Positions 5,261 to 5,333 of a DNA stretch of 5,333 nucleotides are shown piece by piece. This DNA is from Opitutia bacterium (GTDB taxonomy: Bacteria > Verrucomicrobiota > Verrucomicrobiia > Opitutales > UBA953). The position numbers were made by a program, and so were the translations under genes. The first letter of the stretch is position 1; each line of letters begins with the position of its first letter. Where the stretch lies: assembly GCA_947460445.1 (NCBI GenBank), contig CANHHS010000100.1, positions 1 to 5,333 of the forward strand. The letters are read 5' to 3'. The notes beneath the pieces were generated by a model, which made no database searches, had not been told where the DNA came from, and worked only from the letters and a program-made list of their open reading frames with translations.

Positions 5261-5333
5261 ATGGCCGTTAAACTCCAAAGTCAAAAGTCGAACCCCGTCT
5301 TCGGCGTAGCTCTCTTTGTTCTCCTCCCGTTGA
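5261..5333 (+). CDS. Possible 5' end of a membrane or exported protein gene
   Basis: An ATG at 5261 opens a frame that runs to the window edge for 24 codons. The product has a short N-terminus with three Lys (residues 4, 9 and 10) followed by a hydrophobic stretch VFGVALFVLLPL (13-24) cut by the edge, which looks like the start of a signal peptide or membrane anchor. It lies 45 bases past the groEL terminator, as a new transcription unit would. There is no Shine-Dalgarno, but the other genes here lack one too. Another ATG at 5232 is stopped at 5307. A minus-strand frame is also open here but runs through the terminator. I do not recognise the protein, and chance is possible with so few codons. 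Confidence 0.4.
   Translation, partial: MAVKLQSQKSNPVFGVALFVLLPL

Noticed and set aside
5168..5333. A minus-strand frame open from the right edge to just past the groEL stop
   Set aside because: It would read through the strong terminator hairpin, has no recognisable motif, and is short enough to be open by chance. A gene ending here from the right is not fully excluded.

Overview
The window looks like ordinary bacterial chromosome with about mid-range GC. GroEL carries an Asn-Trp-Asp motif where E. coli has Asn-Ser-Asp, and has a Gly/His/Asp tail in place of Gly-Gly-Met repeats. None of the complete genes has a convincing Shine-Dalgarno sequence. From family-level resemblance I place it tentatively in the Verrucomicrobia (perhaps Opitutae) or a neighbouring PVC lineage; no marker phylogeny was run. 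Nothing here indicates a mobile element, CRISPR array, RNA gene or prophage.

Layout. On the plus strand the window opens inside the C-terminal cytoplasmic domain of a cation diffusion facilitator (2-340). Seven bases later comes a small secreted chagasin-like (I42) protease inhibitor (348-740). Its stop codon abuts the stop codon of a minus-strand pair: an M29-type aminopeptidase (2953-1835) followed after two bases by an RluC/RluD-type 23S rRNA pseudouridine synthase (1832-741). A 238-bp divergent intergenic region then leads to the plus-strand chaperonin operon groES (3192-3500) and groEL (3535-5166). That operon ends in a strong intrinsic terminator (5189-5215). The last 73 bases may hold the start of another gene encoding a membrane or exported protein.

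How the genes work together. GroES and GroEL form one folding machine and are clearly co-transcribed. The aminopeptidase and pseudouridine synthase probably share a transcript, but no functional link is evident. The transporter and inhibitor may be co-transcribed, again without an obvious shared role.

The most interesting non-coding signal is upstream of groES. An inverted repeat with 10-bp arms and a 9-bp spacer (3094-3122) has nearly the geometry of the HrcA operator CIRCE but a different sequence, and an extended -10-like promoter lies inside its left arm. A second, perfect hairpin (3144-3159) and a 36-nt stretch with no G then lead to the groES start. I found no evidence for a wholly new multi-gene system.
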